A DNA stretch of 64,000 nt, from assembly GCF_027460065.1 (NCBI RefSeq), contig NZ_JAPYZZ010000007.1:124001-188000 (forward strand). Direction: 5' to 3'. The notes under the pieces were generated by a model that worked only from the letters and a program-made list of their open reading frames with translations, searched no databases and had not been told where the DNA came from. Origin of the DNA: Martinezella rhizogenes (GTDB taxonomy: Bacteria; Pseudomonadota; Alphaproteobacteria; Rhizobiales; Rhizobiaceae). Shown piece after piece: positions 27,342-36,301 of the stretch. Position numbers and translations under genes: made by a program. Within the stretch, counting starts at the first letter, position 1, and each line of letters begins with the position of its first letter.

Positions 27342-27425
27342 CGTCATCCTCGGGCTTGTCCCGAGGATCTGAGCACGTTTGACCTTGTGGGTCATTAGAT
27401 CCTCGGGACAAGCCCGAGGATGACG
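27342..27425. repeat. Rhizobiales-type palindromic intergenic element
   Basis: Two perfectly complementary 29-bp arms (27342-27370 and 27397-27425) flank a 26-bp centre. Each arm is itself a hairpin (CCTCGGG-CTTGT-CCCGAGG), giving a nested palindrome. This is the pattern of mosaic/REP-like elements dispersed between genes in rhizobia and agrobacteria. It lies between gatB and the GNAT pair. Confidence 0.85.
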
Positions 27426-27474
27426 GATGAGAGCTGTCGGCCTCAATGCTTCTACGGCACGAGGCAGCCTGCGC

Positions 27475-28980
27475 TTACTCGTCCTCGATACCGAGCTTGG
27501 CCTTCACCAGCGCCTGCACCGCCTGCGGGTTGGCCTTGCCGCCCGTCGCCTTCATGACCTGACCGACGAACCAGCCGGCGAGCGTCGGCTTTGCCTTGAC
27601 CTTCTCGACCTGATCCGGATTGGCGGCGATGATATCATCCACGGCCTTTTCGATGGCGCCGGTGTCCGTCACCTGCTTCATACCGCGGGCCTCGACGATT
27701 TCAGCCGGATTGCCGCCTTCGTTCCAGACGATCTCGAACAGATCCTTGGCGATCTTGCCGGAAATGGTCTCGGCCTTGATGAGATCGATGATGCCGCCGA
27801 GCTGTTCCGGGGAAACCGGCGTCGTTTCGATATCCTTGCCTGATTTATTGAGCGCGCCCAGAAGATCATTGATGACCCAGTTGGCGGCGGCCTTCGCATC
27901 GCGACCGGCGGCGACGGCTTCGTAATAATCGGCGATTGCCTTTTCCGAAACGAGGATCGAGGCGTCATAGACCGACAGGCCGAGATCGGCCACGAAACGG
28001 GCCTTCTTGTCGTCGGGCAGTTCCGGCAGATCGACCTTCAGCGCTTCGACGAAAGCATCGTCGAATTCGAGCGGCAGCAGGTCCGGGTCGGGGAAATAAC
28101 GATAGTCATGCGCGTCTTCCTTGGAGCGCATGGATCGCGTTTCGCCCTTGCCGGGATCGAACAGGCGGGTTTCCTGATCGATGGCGCCGCCGTCCTCCAG
28201 AATGGCAATCTGGCGGCGCGCCTCATATTCTATGGCCTGACCAACGAAGCGGATGGAGTTGACGTTCTTGATTTCGCAGCGCGTACCGAAACCTTCGCCC
28301 GGGCGGCGCACGGAAACGTTGACGTCGGCGCGCATCGAGCCTTCGTCCATGTTGCCGTCGCAGGTGCCGAGATAACGCACGATGGAGCGCAGCTTGGTGA
28401 GGTAACCCTTGGCCTCATCCGACGAGCGCATGTCCGGCTTGGAAACGATTTCCATCAGCGCCACGCCCGAACGGTTGAGGTCCACGAAGGACATGGTCGG
28501 GTGCTGGTCATGCATGGACTTGCCGGCGTCCTGCTCCAGATGCAGGCGCTCGATGCCAATCTCGATATCCTCGAAATTGCCCTGACGGTCGGGACCAAGC
28601 GAAATGGTGATGGTGCCCTCACCGACGATCGGGTCCTTGAACTGCGAAATCTGGTAGCCCTGCGGCAGGTCCGGATAGAAGTAGTTCTTGCGGTCGAAGA
28701 TCGAACGGTTGTTGATCTTCGCCTTCAGCCCGAGGCCCGTGCGTACCGCCTGCTTGACGCATTCCTCGTTGATGACGGGAAGCATGCCGGGCATGGCGGC
28801 ATCGACAAGCGACACGTTGGAATTCGGCGCATTGCCGAAGGTGGTGGAGGCACCTGAAAACAGCTTGGAATTGGAGAGAACCTGCGCATGGACTTCCAGT
28901 CCGATCACGATTTCCCAATCGCCGGTGGCGCCGGGAATGAAGCGTTTCGGGTCGGGGGTGCGCACGTCTACAAGGGTCAT
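27475..28980 (-). CDS. gatB: Aspartyl/glutamyl-tRNA amidotransferase subunit B
   Basis: GatB is the kinase/tRNA-binding subunit of GatCAB, which converts Glu-tRNA(Gln) and Asp-tRNA(Asn) to the amide forms. The ATG at 28980 gives 501 residues, as expected. Motifs are [26 protein letters not shown], and the C-terminal YqeY-like tail domain (about 350-501). It is separate from gatC-gatA, 3 kb away. Confidence 0.96.
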   Translation of the reverse strand: MTLVDVRTPDPKRFIPGATGDWEIVIGLEVHAQVLSNSKLFSGASTTFGNAPNSNVSLVDAAMPGMLPVINEECVKQAVRTGLGLKAKINNRSIFDRKNYFYPDLPQGYQISQFKDPIVGEGTITISLGPDRQGNFEDIEIGIERLHLEQDAGKSMHDQHPTMSFVDLNRSGVALMEIVSKPDMRSSDEAKGYLTKLRSIVRYLGTCDGNMDEGSMRADVNVSVRRPGEGFGTRCEIKNVNSIRFVGQAIEYEARRQIAILEDGGAIDQETRLFDPGKGETRSMRSKEDAHDYRYFPDPDLLPLEFDDAFVEALKVDLPELPDDKKARFVADLGLSVYDASILVSEKAIADYYEAVAAGRDAKAAANWVINDLLGALNKSGKDIETTPVSPEQLGGIIDLIKAETISGKIAKDLFEIVWNEGGNPAEIVEARGMKQVTDTGAIEKAVDDIIAANPDQVEKVKAKPTLAGWFVGQVMKATGGKANPQAVQALVKAKLGIEDE

Positions 28981-29130
28981 CTGAAGCTCACGATATACGG
29001 GTTCTTTGGCTCTGGTGGGTAGAACATATGGCGCGCGGGCGCAAGACATCTTGCGCCCTGTCGCACGAAGCGCCGAATTTTCGGCGCTCTGCATACGTAA
29101 TTTTTACGCGTCTGATTTTCAATTCAAATC

Positions 29131-29463
29131 ATGACGATGATTACCCTGTGTTTCATGATCTTTGTCGCCTTCAATCTAGTCGTCTTTCTTGTCTATTGGT
29201 GGGACAGGCAAGCGGCGAGGAATGGCGGCTGGCGCATTCGCGAAAGCACATTGCTGGGGCTCGCCTTTCTGGGCGGCAGCGTGGGCGCAATTTCGGCTCA
29301 ACGCCTGCTGCGGCACAAAACGCGCAAGGAACCCTTTCGCAGCATTCTGCTCTCCATCGTAATTTTACAAGCGGGCCTTGTTGCGTCAGTGGCAATCATG
29401 CCGGACTGGCCGGTGCGGCTTGTGAACAGCCTGATAAGGCTCAGTCAGAATTCCGTGCCGTAA
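29131..29463 (+). CDS. DUF1294 membrane protein
   Basis: The 110-residue protein has hydrophobic segments at about 3-23, 43-57 and 72-92 and the family-typical YWWDRQAARNGGWRIRESTLLGLAFLGG region, split here by a loop. DUF1294 proteins are small inner-membrane proteins of unknown function. Its 3' end overlaps the converging GNAT gene by 19 bp. Confidence 0.8.
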   Translation: MTMITLCFMIFVAFNLVVFLVYWWDRQAARNGGWRIRESTLLGLAFLGGSVGAISAQRLLRHKTRKEPFRSILLSIVILQAGLVASVAIMPDWPVRLVNSLIRLSQNSVP

Positions 29464-29954
29464 AGACCGCTCTCGATCTCGACAAGCTGCTTTTGCAGGC
29501 CGACCGACTGCACATCGCGATCGAGCTTCGGCGCGTAGGAGACTGAGAGCCAGCGGACGCTGTAGCCATGGTGGCGGAAAAATGCGACGGCCGGTTCGTT
29601 CTGGGCGTGTGTTTCAAGCCGGATGGTTTCAAAACCCCTGTCCGCTATCAGCCGTTCAATATCGGCCAGCAGGAAGCTACCGACCTGCCGGCGCTGAAAA
29701 TCCGGATCGATCCAGAAATCTGAAATCGTCTCGTCAAAATGTTCCCGCGCCGCCCATCCGGCAACCGTGCCGCCAAATTCCGCCACGCGAATGGCAAGCC
29801 ATGATGACCGGGTGAAATTGGAAAAGGCGCTGGCCGCGTTGTCGTGAAGCGTCGCGGTGATGCCGAGTGCGGCGGTTGCCTGACGCCATGCCCTGAGGCC
29901 GATAGCCGCTAAGGCCGCCGCTTCCTGCTCATGCGCATTGCGAATGACGATCAA
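29445..29954 (-). CDS. GNAT-family acetyltransferase, possible partner of the YjhX-type toxin
   Basis: No ATG suits the start; a TTG at 29954 is preceded by GGAGGG at six bases and gives 169 residues. The acetyl-CoA motif is FQRRQVGSFLLADIERL with AVAFFRHHGYSVRW after it. The gene is divergent from a yjhX homologue, 274 bp away. In E. coli the antitoxin YjhQ paired with YjhX is also a GNAT protein of similar size, so a partnership is plausible. It is not shown by sequence alone. Confidence 0.75.
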   Translation of the reverse strand: MIVIRNAHEQEAAALAAIGLRAWRQATAALGITATLHDNAASAFSNFTRSSWLAIRVAEFGGTVAGWAAREHFDETISDFWIDPDFQRRQVGSFLLADIERLIADRGFETIRLETHAQNEPAVAFFRHHGYSVRWLSVSYAPKLDRDVQSVGLQKQLVEIESGLYGTEF

Positions 29955-30048
29955 GCCGCGCCCTCCATGGCCATCACAAGTAAAACATCGGCGGCGCGAT
30001 TCGGCCAAATGGTTTTTCCAGACGCGCCCTGGACTTGACCACGCCTGC

Positions 30049-30074
30049 CTTGCCCGCTAACCAGAACGGGCAAG
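30049..30074. promoter_or_regulatory. Inverted repeat upstream of yjhX
   Basis: CTTGCCCG and CGGGCAAG form an 8-bp perfect inverted repeat with a 10-base spacer in the divergent region between the GNAT gene and yjhX. It could be an operator for a toxin-antitoxin autoregulator or a leader hairpin. Confidence 0.35.
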
Positions 30075-30228
30075 AACGGAGTTTTTATGTTCGCTCAATC
30101 GGAGTCCTGGTAAAGGCCCTGCCCGCAAGTTTCTTGCGCGCCGGGCCAGATGAAACCGAGCCGGATGCCCCAACGGCACCCGGGTTTGCTTTCACGCGTC
30201 TAGATGACGCCGACCGGATTTCCAAAAA

Positions 30229-30486
30229 ATGGACATTTCCCGCGCCGAACAGCGCATTCTACATCTGCTCGCCCAGGGCGGCAGAATTGAACTCGTTCGA
30301 GACGATACCCGCAAAATCGAAAAAATCGCGCTCTATACGCGCGACGGCTGGATTTTCAGCGGTCTCAATCTCCTCACCTTCCGCAAGCTGAAACAGAAGA
30401 GAGCGATCGCCTCTTCCGGCGGCAAGCCTTACCGCATCACGACGCGCGGGCTGGAACTCGTGCGGGGTGAGCTGGACAATCGATGA
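30229..30486 (+). CDS. yjhX: YjhX/TopAI-family toxin (UPF0386)
   Basis: The 85-residue product starts MDISRAEQRILHLLAQGG and continues with RDGWIFSGLNLLTFRKLK and a C-terminal TTRGLELVRGELDNR, the full signature of the YjhX (UPF0386) family. In E. coli YjhX is a toxin that inhibits DNA topoisomerase I and is neutralised by the GNAT protein YjhQ. Here the gene has its own upstream region and no clear Shine-Dalgarno sequence. A GNAT gene lies divergently upstream, and topA is 13 kb away. Confidence 0.88.
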   Translation: MDISRAEQRILHLLAQGGRIELVRDDTRKIEKIALYTRDGWIFSGLNLLTFRKLKQKRAIASSGGKPYRITTRGLELVRGELDNR

Positions 30487-30520
30487 AAAACAAACGGGCG
30501 GCATTGGATGCCGCCCGTTC
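30486..30520 (-). terminator. Terminator between yjhX and gatA
   Basis: The stem ACGGGCGGC / GCCGCCCGT with a seven-base loop lies between converging yjhX and gatA. On the minus strand it is followed by TTGTTTTTC, so it fits gatA best; on the plus strand the tail is weaker. Confidence 0.75.
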
Positions 30521-30544
30521 GTGTAGAAAGCTTGGTGAATCCGC

Positions 30545-32026
30545 TCACCACCACTTGGCGGGGGTGAACTTGCCCGCTGCCTGCTCGATGGCGTGTGCCG
30601 TCTTGAACAGCGTTTCTTCCTCGAAAGGCTTGCCGATGAGCTGCAGGCCGAGCGGCAGGCCCTTGCCGTCAAGGCCGGCCGGCACCGAGAGGCCCGGAAG
30701 ACCGGCCATGTTGACCGTGATGGTGAAGACGTCCTGCAGGTACATCTTCACCGGATCGGAGGCGAGTTCCTCGTCACCGACAGCAAAGGCGGAAGATGGG
30801 GTGATCGGCGCCAGAATGGCGTCGACGCCCGCATGGAAGACGTTTTCGAAGTCACGCTTGATGAGGGTACGGACCTTCTGCGCCTTCAGATAATAGGCGT
30901 CGTAATAACCGGCCGAAAGCACATAGGTGCCGACCATGATACGGCGCTGCACTTCCTTGCCGAAACCGGCCGCACGGCTCTTTTCGTACATATCGGCAAT
31001 GTCCTTGCCGTCGACGCGCAGGCCGTAGCGCACGCCATCATAACGGGCAAGGTTGGACGAGGCTTCCGCCGGTGCGACGATGTAATAAGCGGGCAGCGCA
31101 TATTTGGTGTGCGGCAGCGAAATATCGACCACTTCCGCGCCGGCATCGCGAAGCCATTCCACGCCCTTGGCCCAGAGCTTTTCAATCTCTTCCGGCATGC
31201 CGTCAACGCGGTATTCCTTGGGGATACCGATCTTCAGACCCTTCAGCGACTGGCCGATGGCCTTTTCATAATCCGGCACCGGCAGATCAACAGAGGTGGT
31301 GTCTTTCGCATCCACGCTTGCCATGGTCTTCAACAGGATAGCGGCGTCGCGCACGTCACGGGCGATCGGGCCTGCCTGATCAAGCGAGGAAGCGTAAGCG
31401 ACGATGCCGAAGCGCGAGCAGCGGCCATAGGTGGGCTTGATGCCGACGGTGCCGGTGAAGGCCGCCGGCTGGCGAATGGAGCCGCCGGTGTCGGTTGCTG
31501 TAGCGCCGGCGCAGAGATGCGCAGCCACGGCTGCTGCCGAACCGCCAGAAGAACCGCCCGGCACCAGCTTCTGGTCGGAACCATTGGCGCGCCAGGGATT
31601 GATGGCCGGGCCGTACCAGGAGCTTTCATTGGACGAGCCCATGGCGAATTCGTCCATGTTGAGCTTACCGAGCATGACGGCGCCCTGATCCCAGAGGTTC
31701 TGGGTGACGGTGGATTCATATTTCGGCTTGAAGCCATCGAGAACATGCGAACACGCCTGCGTGTGCACGTCGCGGGTGGCGAAAAGGTCCTTTACGCCAA
31801 GTGGAACGCCCTCCAGTTCGCCAGCCTTGCCGGCGGCGATGCGTTCGTCGGAGGCTTTCGCCATGTCGCGCGCCTTTTCAGGCGTCAGGGCGACATAGGC
31901 GTTCAGCGCGCCGTTCGCCGCATCGATAGCGGAGAGATAGGCGTCGGTCAGCTCGAGGGCGGAAAATTCTTTGCCCTTCAGCTTTTCGCGGGCTTCGGCA
32001 ATGGTCAGGCTCGTCAGGTCGGTCAT
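30545..32026 (-). CDS. gatA: Aspartyl/glutamyl-tRNA amidotransferase subunit A
   Basis: GatA is the glutaminase subunit of GatCAB. The 493-residue amidase-signature protein has the catalytic triad in [10 protein letters not shown] (Lys), [13 protein letters not shown] (Ser) and [13 protein letters not shown] (nucleophile region). The start at 32026 (MTDLTSLT) is chosen over an upstream TTG. It follows gatC by 55 bp, and gatC-gatA form an operon. Confidence 0.96.
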   Translation of the reverse strand: MTDLTSLTIAEAREKLKGKEFSALELTDAYLSAIDAANGALNAYVALTPEKARDMAKASDERIAAGKAGELEGVPLGVKDLFATRDVHTQACSHVLDGFKPKYESTVTQNLWDQGAVMLGKLNMDEFAMGSSNESSWYGPAINPWRANGSDQKLVPGGSSGGSAAAVAAHLCAGATATDTGGSIRQPAAFTGTVGIKPTYGRCSRFGIVAYASSLDQAGPIARDVRDAAILLKTMASVDAKDTTSVDLPVPDYEKAIGQSLKGLKIGIPKEYRVDGMPEEIEKLWAKGVEWLRDAGAEVVDISLPHTKYALPAYYIVAPAEASSNLARYDGVRYGLRVDGKDIADMYEKSRAAGFGKEVQRRIMVGTYVLSAGYYDAYYLKAQKVRTLIKRDFENVFHAGVDAILAPITPSSAFAVGDEELASDPVKMYLQDVFTITVNMAGLPGLSVPAGLDGKGLPLGLQLIGKPFEEETLFKTAHAIEQAAGKFTPAKWW

Positions 32027-32081
32027 GGTCGGCAACGGCTTTCGAAAATCTCGGAAAAATCAGGCGGCAAACGGCGATCGC

Positions 32082-32369
32082 TTATTCGACCACTTTTGGG
32101 ACCATGAAGAAGTCCCGGTCGGTCGCAGGCGCATTGGCGACAATGTCTTCCGCCTTATTGCCGTCGGTCACCACGTCGGCGCGTTTTTTCATGTCCACCG
32201 GGGTGACTGACGTCATCGGCTCGACGCCGTCGACATTCACTTCCGAAAGCTGCTCCACGAAACCGAGTATGCCGTTCAGCTGGCCGAGCATATTCTGTGC
32301 TTCTTCTTCGCTGACAGCGATACGGGCAAGGCGCGCAACGCGCTTCACGGTGGCGAGATCGACGGACAT
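32082..32369 (-). CDS. gatC: Aspartyl/glutamyl-tRNA amidotransferase subunit C
   Basis: GatC is the small stabilising subunit wrapping GatA and GatB. The ATG at 32369 gives 95 residues, the standard size: [41 protein letters not shown] and a C-terminal FFMVPKVVE. It is the first gene of gatC-gatA. Confidence 0.95.
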   Translation of the reverse strand: MSVDLATVKRVARLARIAVSEEEAQNMLGQLNGILGFVEQLSEVNVDGVEPMTSVTPVDMKKRADVVTDGNKAEDIVANAPATDRDFFMVPKVVE

Positions 32370-32494
32370 GGTTCTACTCCGATGGGATATTTCCCATTCG
32401 CTATAATCACCATGTCCGCCATTCGCAACGGTAGAAAGCATGTCGTGCCAAACTGCGGAGTGGTTTTGCGGCCCCGACATGCTCTCACGGAGCT

Positions 32495-33199
32495 TCAGAA
32501 GGACAGCGTATCGCCCGCCTTAGGCGTGTGGACACGCGCTTCCGAGCCTTCCATGCCGGCCACGAACTTGTCCGGCGTCTGATCGATGATCGGGAAGGAG
32601 CCGTAGTGGCAAGGAAGGACATTCTGGAACTTGAAGAAGCGCTGGCAGGCGAGCGCCGCCACGGCACCGCCCATGGTGAAGCGGTCGCCGATCGGCACGA
32701 GGCCAATATCCGGCTGGTGCAGTTCGTTGATGAGCTTCATGTCGGAGAAGATGTCGGTGTCGCCCATGTGATAGACGGCCGGGCCGTCCTCGAAATGCAG
32801 CATCAGGCCGTTGGCGTTACCGAGCGAATGGGAGACGCCATCTTCGGTAATCTGGGCCGAGGAATGCAGCGCATTGGTGAAGGTGACGGAAAAACCGTCG
32901 AAATGCACCGTGCCGCCGGTATTGCCCATATCGACCTTCGCGACACCCTTTGCGGAAAGCCAGGCGGCAAGATCGGCATTGGCCAGCACGGTGGCGCCCG
33001 TTTCGCGGGCGAGCTGAACGGTATCGCCGACGTGGTCGCCATGGCCGTGGGTCAGGAGAATATGGGTGATGCCTTCGGCCGCCGATTTCCCATCCTGTCC
33101 GGCAAAACCGGGGTTGCCGGTGAAGAACGGATCGATGAGGATCTTCGCGCTACCGTTTTCGAGGCGGAAGGCGGAATGGCCGAGCCAGGTGATTTTCAT
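32495..33199 (-). CDS. UPF0173 metallo-beta-lactamase-fold hydrolase
   Basis: The start at 33199 gives 234 residues. The metal-binding HGHGDH motif ([12 protein letters not shown]) and the later GDTDIFSDM and [11 protein letters not shown] segments are typical of the UPF0173/YtkL family of metal-dependent hydrolases. The substrate is unknown. The upstream extension (MRLFRPSY) is rejected because it overlaps the promoter region of the divergent PhnA-type gene. Confidence 0.92.
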   Translation of the reverse strand: MKITWLGHSAFRLENGSAKILIDPFFTGNPGFAGQDGKSAAEGITHILLTHGHGDHVGDTVQLARETGATVLANADLAAWLSAKGVAKVDMGNTGGTVHFDGFSVTFTNALHSSAQITEDGVSHSLGNANGLMLHFEDGPAVYHMGDTDIFSDMKLINELHQPDIGLVPIGDRFTMGGAVAALACQRFFKFQNVLPCHYGSFPIIDQTPDKFVAGMEGSEARVHTPKAGDTLSF

Positions 33200-33283
33200 G
33201 GGAACTTCTCCTTTGTATTGCCGGTATATTATGACATAGGACGGCCTGAACAACCGCACTACCGATATTTCAGAGAGGCGACA

Positions 33284-33586
33284 ATGGCTGCGGATAATGA
33301 CGATTACGTGTATGATGAAGCGAGCGGCGAATGGCGGCCGGCTTCCGAACTGGCCGCCGAAGCGGCGCGCGCAAAGGAAGTGCGCGATGCCGCCGGCAAT
33401 GTGCTTGAAGATGGCGATTCCGTAACGCTCATCAAGGATTTAAAGGTCAAGGGCACCAGCACAGTCATCAAGCAGGGCACCGTCATCAAGTCGATCCGCC
33501 TCACCGACAATCCCGAAGAGATCGATTGCAGGCATGACGCGGTCAAGGGTCTGGTGCTGCGCACCGAATTCGTCCGCAAAAGATAA
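33284..33586 (+). CDS. PhnA/YjdM-type protein without the N-terminal zinc ribbon
   Basis: The ATG at 33284, preceded by GAGAGG, gives 100 residues. The C-terminal PhnA domain is clear: [49 protein letters not shown]. coli YjdM/PhnA starts with a CxxC...CxxC zinc ribbon; here the N-terminus ([12 protein letters not shown]) keeps the spacing of the ribbon but none of its cysteines. The family is not essential for phosphonate use and its function is unclear. The ruvX gene follows after 14 bp. Confidence 0.85.
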   Translation: MAADNDDYVYDEASGEWRPASELAAEAARAKEVRDAAGNVLEDGDSVTLIKDLKVKGTSTVIKQGTVIKSIRLTDNPEEIDCRHDAVKGLVLRTEFVRKR

Positions 33587-33600
33587 AGGCAACACGCGAC

Positions 33601-34080
33601 ATGGCGACACTCACAATCGAGGAACTGGCGCAGACGCTGCGGCCCGCACAGGCGATTGCCGGCCTCGACCTTGGCACGAAAACCATCGGGCTTGCCATGT
33701 CGGACCTCTCACGTCGCTTCGCGACGCCGCGTCCCGTCCTCAAGCGGGTGAAATTCACGCAGGATGCGCAGGTGCTGCTGGCGTTTGCCGAGAAGGAAAA
33801 GGTCGCCGCCTTCATCATCGGCCTGCCTGTCAACATGGATGGCTCGGCCGGTCCCCGCGTGCAGGCGACGCGCGCCTTCGTGCGCACCATGGGCGAAAAA
33901 ACCACCCTGCCCTTTATCTTCTGGGATGAGCGGCTTTCAACCGTTGCGGCAGAGCGCGCGCTTCTGGAAATGGACGTTTCTCGCGCCAAGCGGGCCGAAC
34001 GCATCGATTCGGCGGCCGCGAGTTTCATTCTTCAGGGCGCGCTGGACAGGCTTTCCGCGCTGACCCGCGCGGCCGACTGA
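33601..34080 (+). CDS. ruvX: RuvX/YqgF-family Holliday junction resolvase-like protein
   Basis: The 159-residue RNase H-like protein has [17 protein letters not shown] with the catalytic Asp, [15 protein letters not shown], and [13 protein letters not shown]. YqgF proteins act in pre-16S rRNA 5'-end maturation, with a proposed resolvase role. The 3' end overlaps the converging DUF6105 gene by 49 bp. Confidence 0.92.
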   Translation: MATLTIEELAQTLRPAQAIAGLDLGTKTIGLAMSDLSRRFATPRPVLKRVKFTQDAQVLLAFAEKEKVAAFIIGLPVNMDGSAGPRVQATRAFVRTMGEKTTLPFIFWDERLSTVAAERALLEMDVSRAKRAERIDSAAASFILQGALDRLSALTRAAD

Positions 34081-34349
34081 CGGCCCTGCCACCAGGTGGT
34101 GATCTGCTTTCTCTTGCGGTATGCGAGGATCGCAAAAACGATCACACTATCTACCGCTATGGCGCGGGCGACCATTGGAGGCAGGTTTTCCGGCGGAATG
34201 CCGAGAATATTGCCGTATATCTCGAACACCAGATCATGGGTCTGGCGCGTGAGCATGTAGAAGCCGAAGCTCATGTCGTAATAGGAGAGCCAGTACCAAC
34301 TGCCCAGCAGCGCGACGGGACCGGCCCAGAGGATCAAAAACCACTTCAT
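34032..34349 (-). CDS. Small membrane protein (DUF6105-like)
   Basis: The ATG at 34349 gives 105 residues. Hydrophobic segments at about 4-20 and 68-83 flank a soluble loop rich in aromatic residues ([21 protein letters not shown]). The family name DUF6105 is tentative. Its ATG overlaps the stop of a 53-codon ORF (ATGA), and its 3' end overlaps ruvX by 49 bp, an unusually long convergent overlap. Confidence 0.75.
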   Translation of the reverse strand: MKWFLILWAGPVALLGSWYWLSYYDMSFGFYMLTRQTHDLVFEIYGNILGIPPENLPPMVARAIAVDSVIVFAILAYRKRKQITTWWQGRQSAARVSAESLSSAP

Positions 34350-34507
34350 GCCGTCTGCCCCCGCACAAAAAACGTATCGGGAATGCCGGCAAGCACCGCC
34401 CAGCGCACCGCAGCCATCAGGCATAGGTTCAGCGCCGGCGCGTCGATATCCAACGGCAGCATAGCAAAAAACGTCATCATGACGCCCAAGGCTGTCCAGC
34501 GGTTCAC
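34346..34507 (-). CDS. Short hydrophobic ORF coupled to the DUF6105-like gene
   Basis: A GTG at 34507, preceded by AAGGGAG at six bases, opens 53 codons. The product is hydrophobic, with two possible membrane stretches (about 6-18 and 28-42) and a short soluble end. Its TGA overlaps the ATG of the downstream 105-residue membrane protein gene, suggesting coupled translation. The two may act as a pair. I recognise no family. Confidence 0.5.
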   Translation of the reverse strand: MNRWTALGVMMTFFAMLPLDIDAPALNLCLMAAVRWAVLAGIPDTFFVRGQTA

Positions 34508-34756
34508 TTGCGGCTCCCTTATGCGCAGTCATTGCGCATGGTTAACATTTCGTTAATCCACACTGGACCCGCCGTCATGGCGAGGCAAATGAAAGCTGTC
34601 ATTATGGTTAACGACGGGCGGGCGACATGTGGAAAAGAATGTGACCCCGTGAACGGACGGAAGCACCGGGCGGTTGCGCGCCCGGTGAAAACATGGCTGA
34701 TTTTTCATTAACGTCGCGCCTGCCTCGGGTGCTTCCACCCGCCGCGGTAACTTCAG

Positions 34757-35401
34757 TCAGCCGTAAACGCCGCGCACCAGCCTTTTGACGGCGGTAGTAA
34801 TCTTATCCCAGTCCTTATCGGATTTGAGCGGCACGCCGGCAAACTGGCCGCTGGTGGCCGCGGAAATGACGAGGTGCTGGATGGCGGCAAACAATACGGC
34901 GTTGACGGCAGCGGTATCCACGCCCTTGGGAGCCGCAAGCGAGCCGCGCATGCGCTCCAGCCATTTGCCCAGCGACTTGGCGCGGGCTTCGGCCAGCTGG
35001 CGGACCTGCGGCGAGCCATCCGAGACTTCCCAGGCGATGATCTTGCACACAAGCGGGTCGCTGCGCAGCGCATCCATGAAATAAAGCGCCAGCTTTTCCA
35101 TGAGATCGCCGTAGGTCAGAAGAAACATGCCGCCGGTGTCTTCGGGAATACGATCCTTGACCCAGGAGCCGAGATCCTCGCCAATCGCCTCGATCAGACC
35201 GTCAAGGCCGCCGAAATAGCGATAGATGAGCTGCTTGTCGCAGCCGGCGCGGCGGGCAACGGCATTGATGCCGAACCCCTGAAACCCTTCCTCGGCAAGC
35301 AGCGACCGCGCCGCATTAAAAATCGCCTTCTCCGTCTGAGCACGATCCTTGATGCGCTTTTCCGGTCTGTCGGCTGAAATCGCCTCTGCGGTCGCCAGCA
35401 T
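34757..35401 (-). CDS. TetR-family transcriptional regulator
   Basis: The 214-residue protein has a TetR helix-turn-helix at about residues 20-75 (AARSLLAEEGFQGFGINAV, RRAGCDKQLIYRYFGGLD) and an alpha-helical ligand-binding domain. The ligand and targets are unknown; the upstream gap is shared with no divergent gene. The neighbouring GNAT gene (35550-36161) and aidB run in the same direction upstream. Confidence 0.9.
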   Translation of the reverse strand: MLATAEAISADRPEKRIKDRAQTEKAIFNAARSLLAEEGFQGFGINAVARRAGCDKQLIYRYFGGLDGLIEAIGEDLGSWVKDRIPEDTGGMFLLTYGDLMEKLALYFMDALRSDPLVCKIIAWEVSDGSPQVRQLAEARAKSLGKWLERMRGSLAAPKGVDTAAVNAVLFAAIQHLVISAATSGQFAGVPLKSDKDWDKITTAVKRLVRGVYG

Positions 35402-35549
35402 GATTCCCCACCCGTGTTAAGAAGGCCTGACCACAGGGGTTAACAAAGCATGAAGCGAAGGACAATGTGGCGGCAGGATTGGGCGGAATGTTCCTGTGGA
35501 TGAAGCGGCCGCGCCAACAATCCTTACCCACACTATGGGGATGCGTCGC

Positions 35550-36161
35550 TCACTCCAAAGCCATGCCAAACCAAACGCTGCCGGGCGTTTCATGGCTGTC
35601 GAGGCGCTTGAAGCCCCGGGTTTCCCAGAATCGCATGCCCGCATGGTTGCGTTCGCTCGCGCCGAGATGGATGCCGTAGACGTTGTTCTGTCTTGCCATA
35701 TCGAGCCAGCGCGACAGAAGCCGGGTGCCGCCGCCCTTGCCCTGCGTGCGCGGCAGGAGGTTCATGTGGATATGGGCCGGAAAGGGATCGGTAAGCCAGG
35801 AGGGCGTGCGGCGCGGATGGTGGATGGAATGAGCGCGGCGCTGGTCGGCACCCCATGTCTGCGGGTCGCCGCCGGGGTCGGGATAGAGGGCGCGCAGATG
35901 CGGCCACCATTCCTGCTCCAGCCGTTCTTCGTGCGAAGCCGTATCGAGCGCGCCGGCGATGTAGCCGCAGACACCCTCCTCGTCCTCGGCCACGAAAACG
36001 GCATCGGGCCAGAGACGCAGATAGGGCACGGAATAGATATGCCCCACCATACGGCCATCATTGTAAAGCGGGGTGGCATCCTGCCCGGCATCGCCGGTGG
36101 CAAGGCTTATGGCGTAAAGCGCGTCTTCATCTTCAGGGCGGGCGGAGCGGAAGGTCAGCAT
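35550..36161 (-). CDS. GNAT-family N-acetyltransferase
   Basis: The ATG at 36161 with GGAGGGCG upstream gives 203 residues. The fold is GNAT with an inserted loop; the cofactor motif is TQGKGGGTRLLSRWLDMA and the distal part is NHAGMRFWETRGFKRLD. It is longer than the other acetyltransferases here. Substrate unknown. Confidence 0.82.
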   Translation of the reverse strand: MLTFRSARPEDEDALYAISLATGDAGQDATPLYNDGRMVGHIYSVPYLRLWPDAVFVAEDEEGVCGYIAGALDTASHEERLEQEWWPHLRALYPDPGGDPQTWGADQRRAHSIHHPRRTPSWLTDPFPAHIHMNLLPRTQGKGGGTRLLSRWLDMARQNNVYGIHLGASERNHAGMRFWETRGFKRLDSHETPGSVWFGMALE

Positions 36162-36301
36162 TTGCAGGCGCCCTCCATCTTCGTGCGCGGACACGCGCCA
36201 GCCGTCCGAAAGACAGGAATACTCCCCACGCCAACGCATTTTCTCAAATCCGATACCCCTCCCACAGGGACTGCAAAAAATAGCCCTCCACCCTTTATCG
36301 G

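Noticed and set aside
26770..27411. Extended start of the GNAT gene at 27411
   Set aside because: The extra 48 codons would run through the nested palindromic element at 27342-27425 and encode nothing like a GNAT N-terminus; 27267 fits the family.
30593..32107. 504-codon antisense frame over gatA
   Set aside because: Opposes gatA, whose catalytic motifs are unmistakable; the antisense product has no known domain.
32528..33586. 352-codon plus-strand frame covering the UPF0173 gene and the PhnA-type gene
   Set aside because: Only the last 100 codons (from 33284) make a recognisable protein; the remainder is the antisense of the UPF0173 hydrolase.
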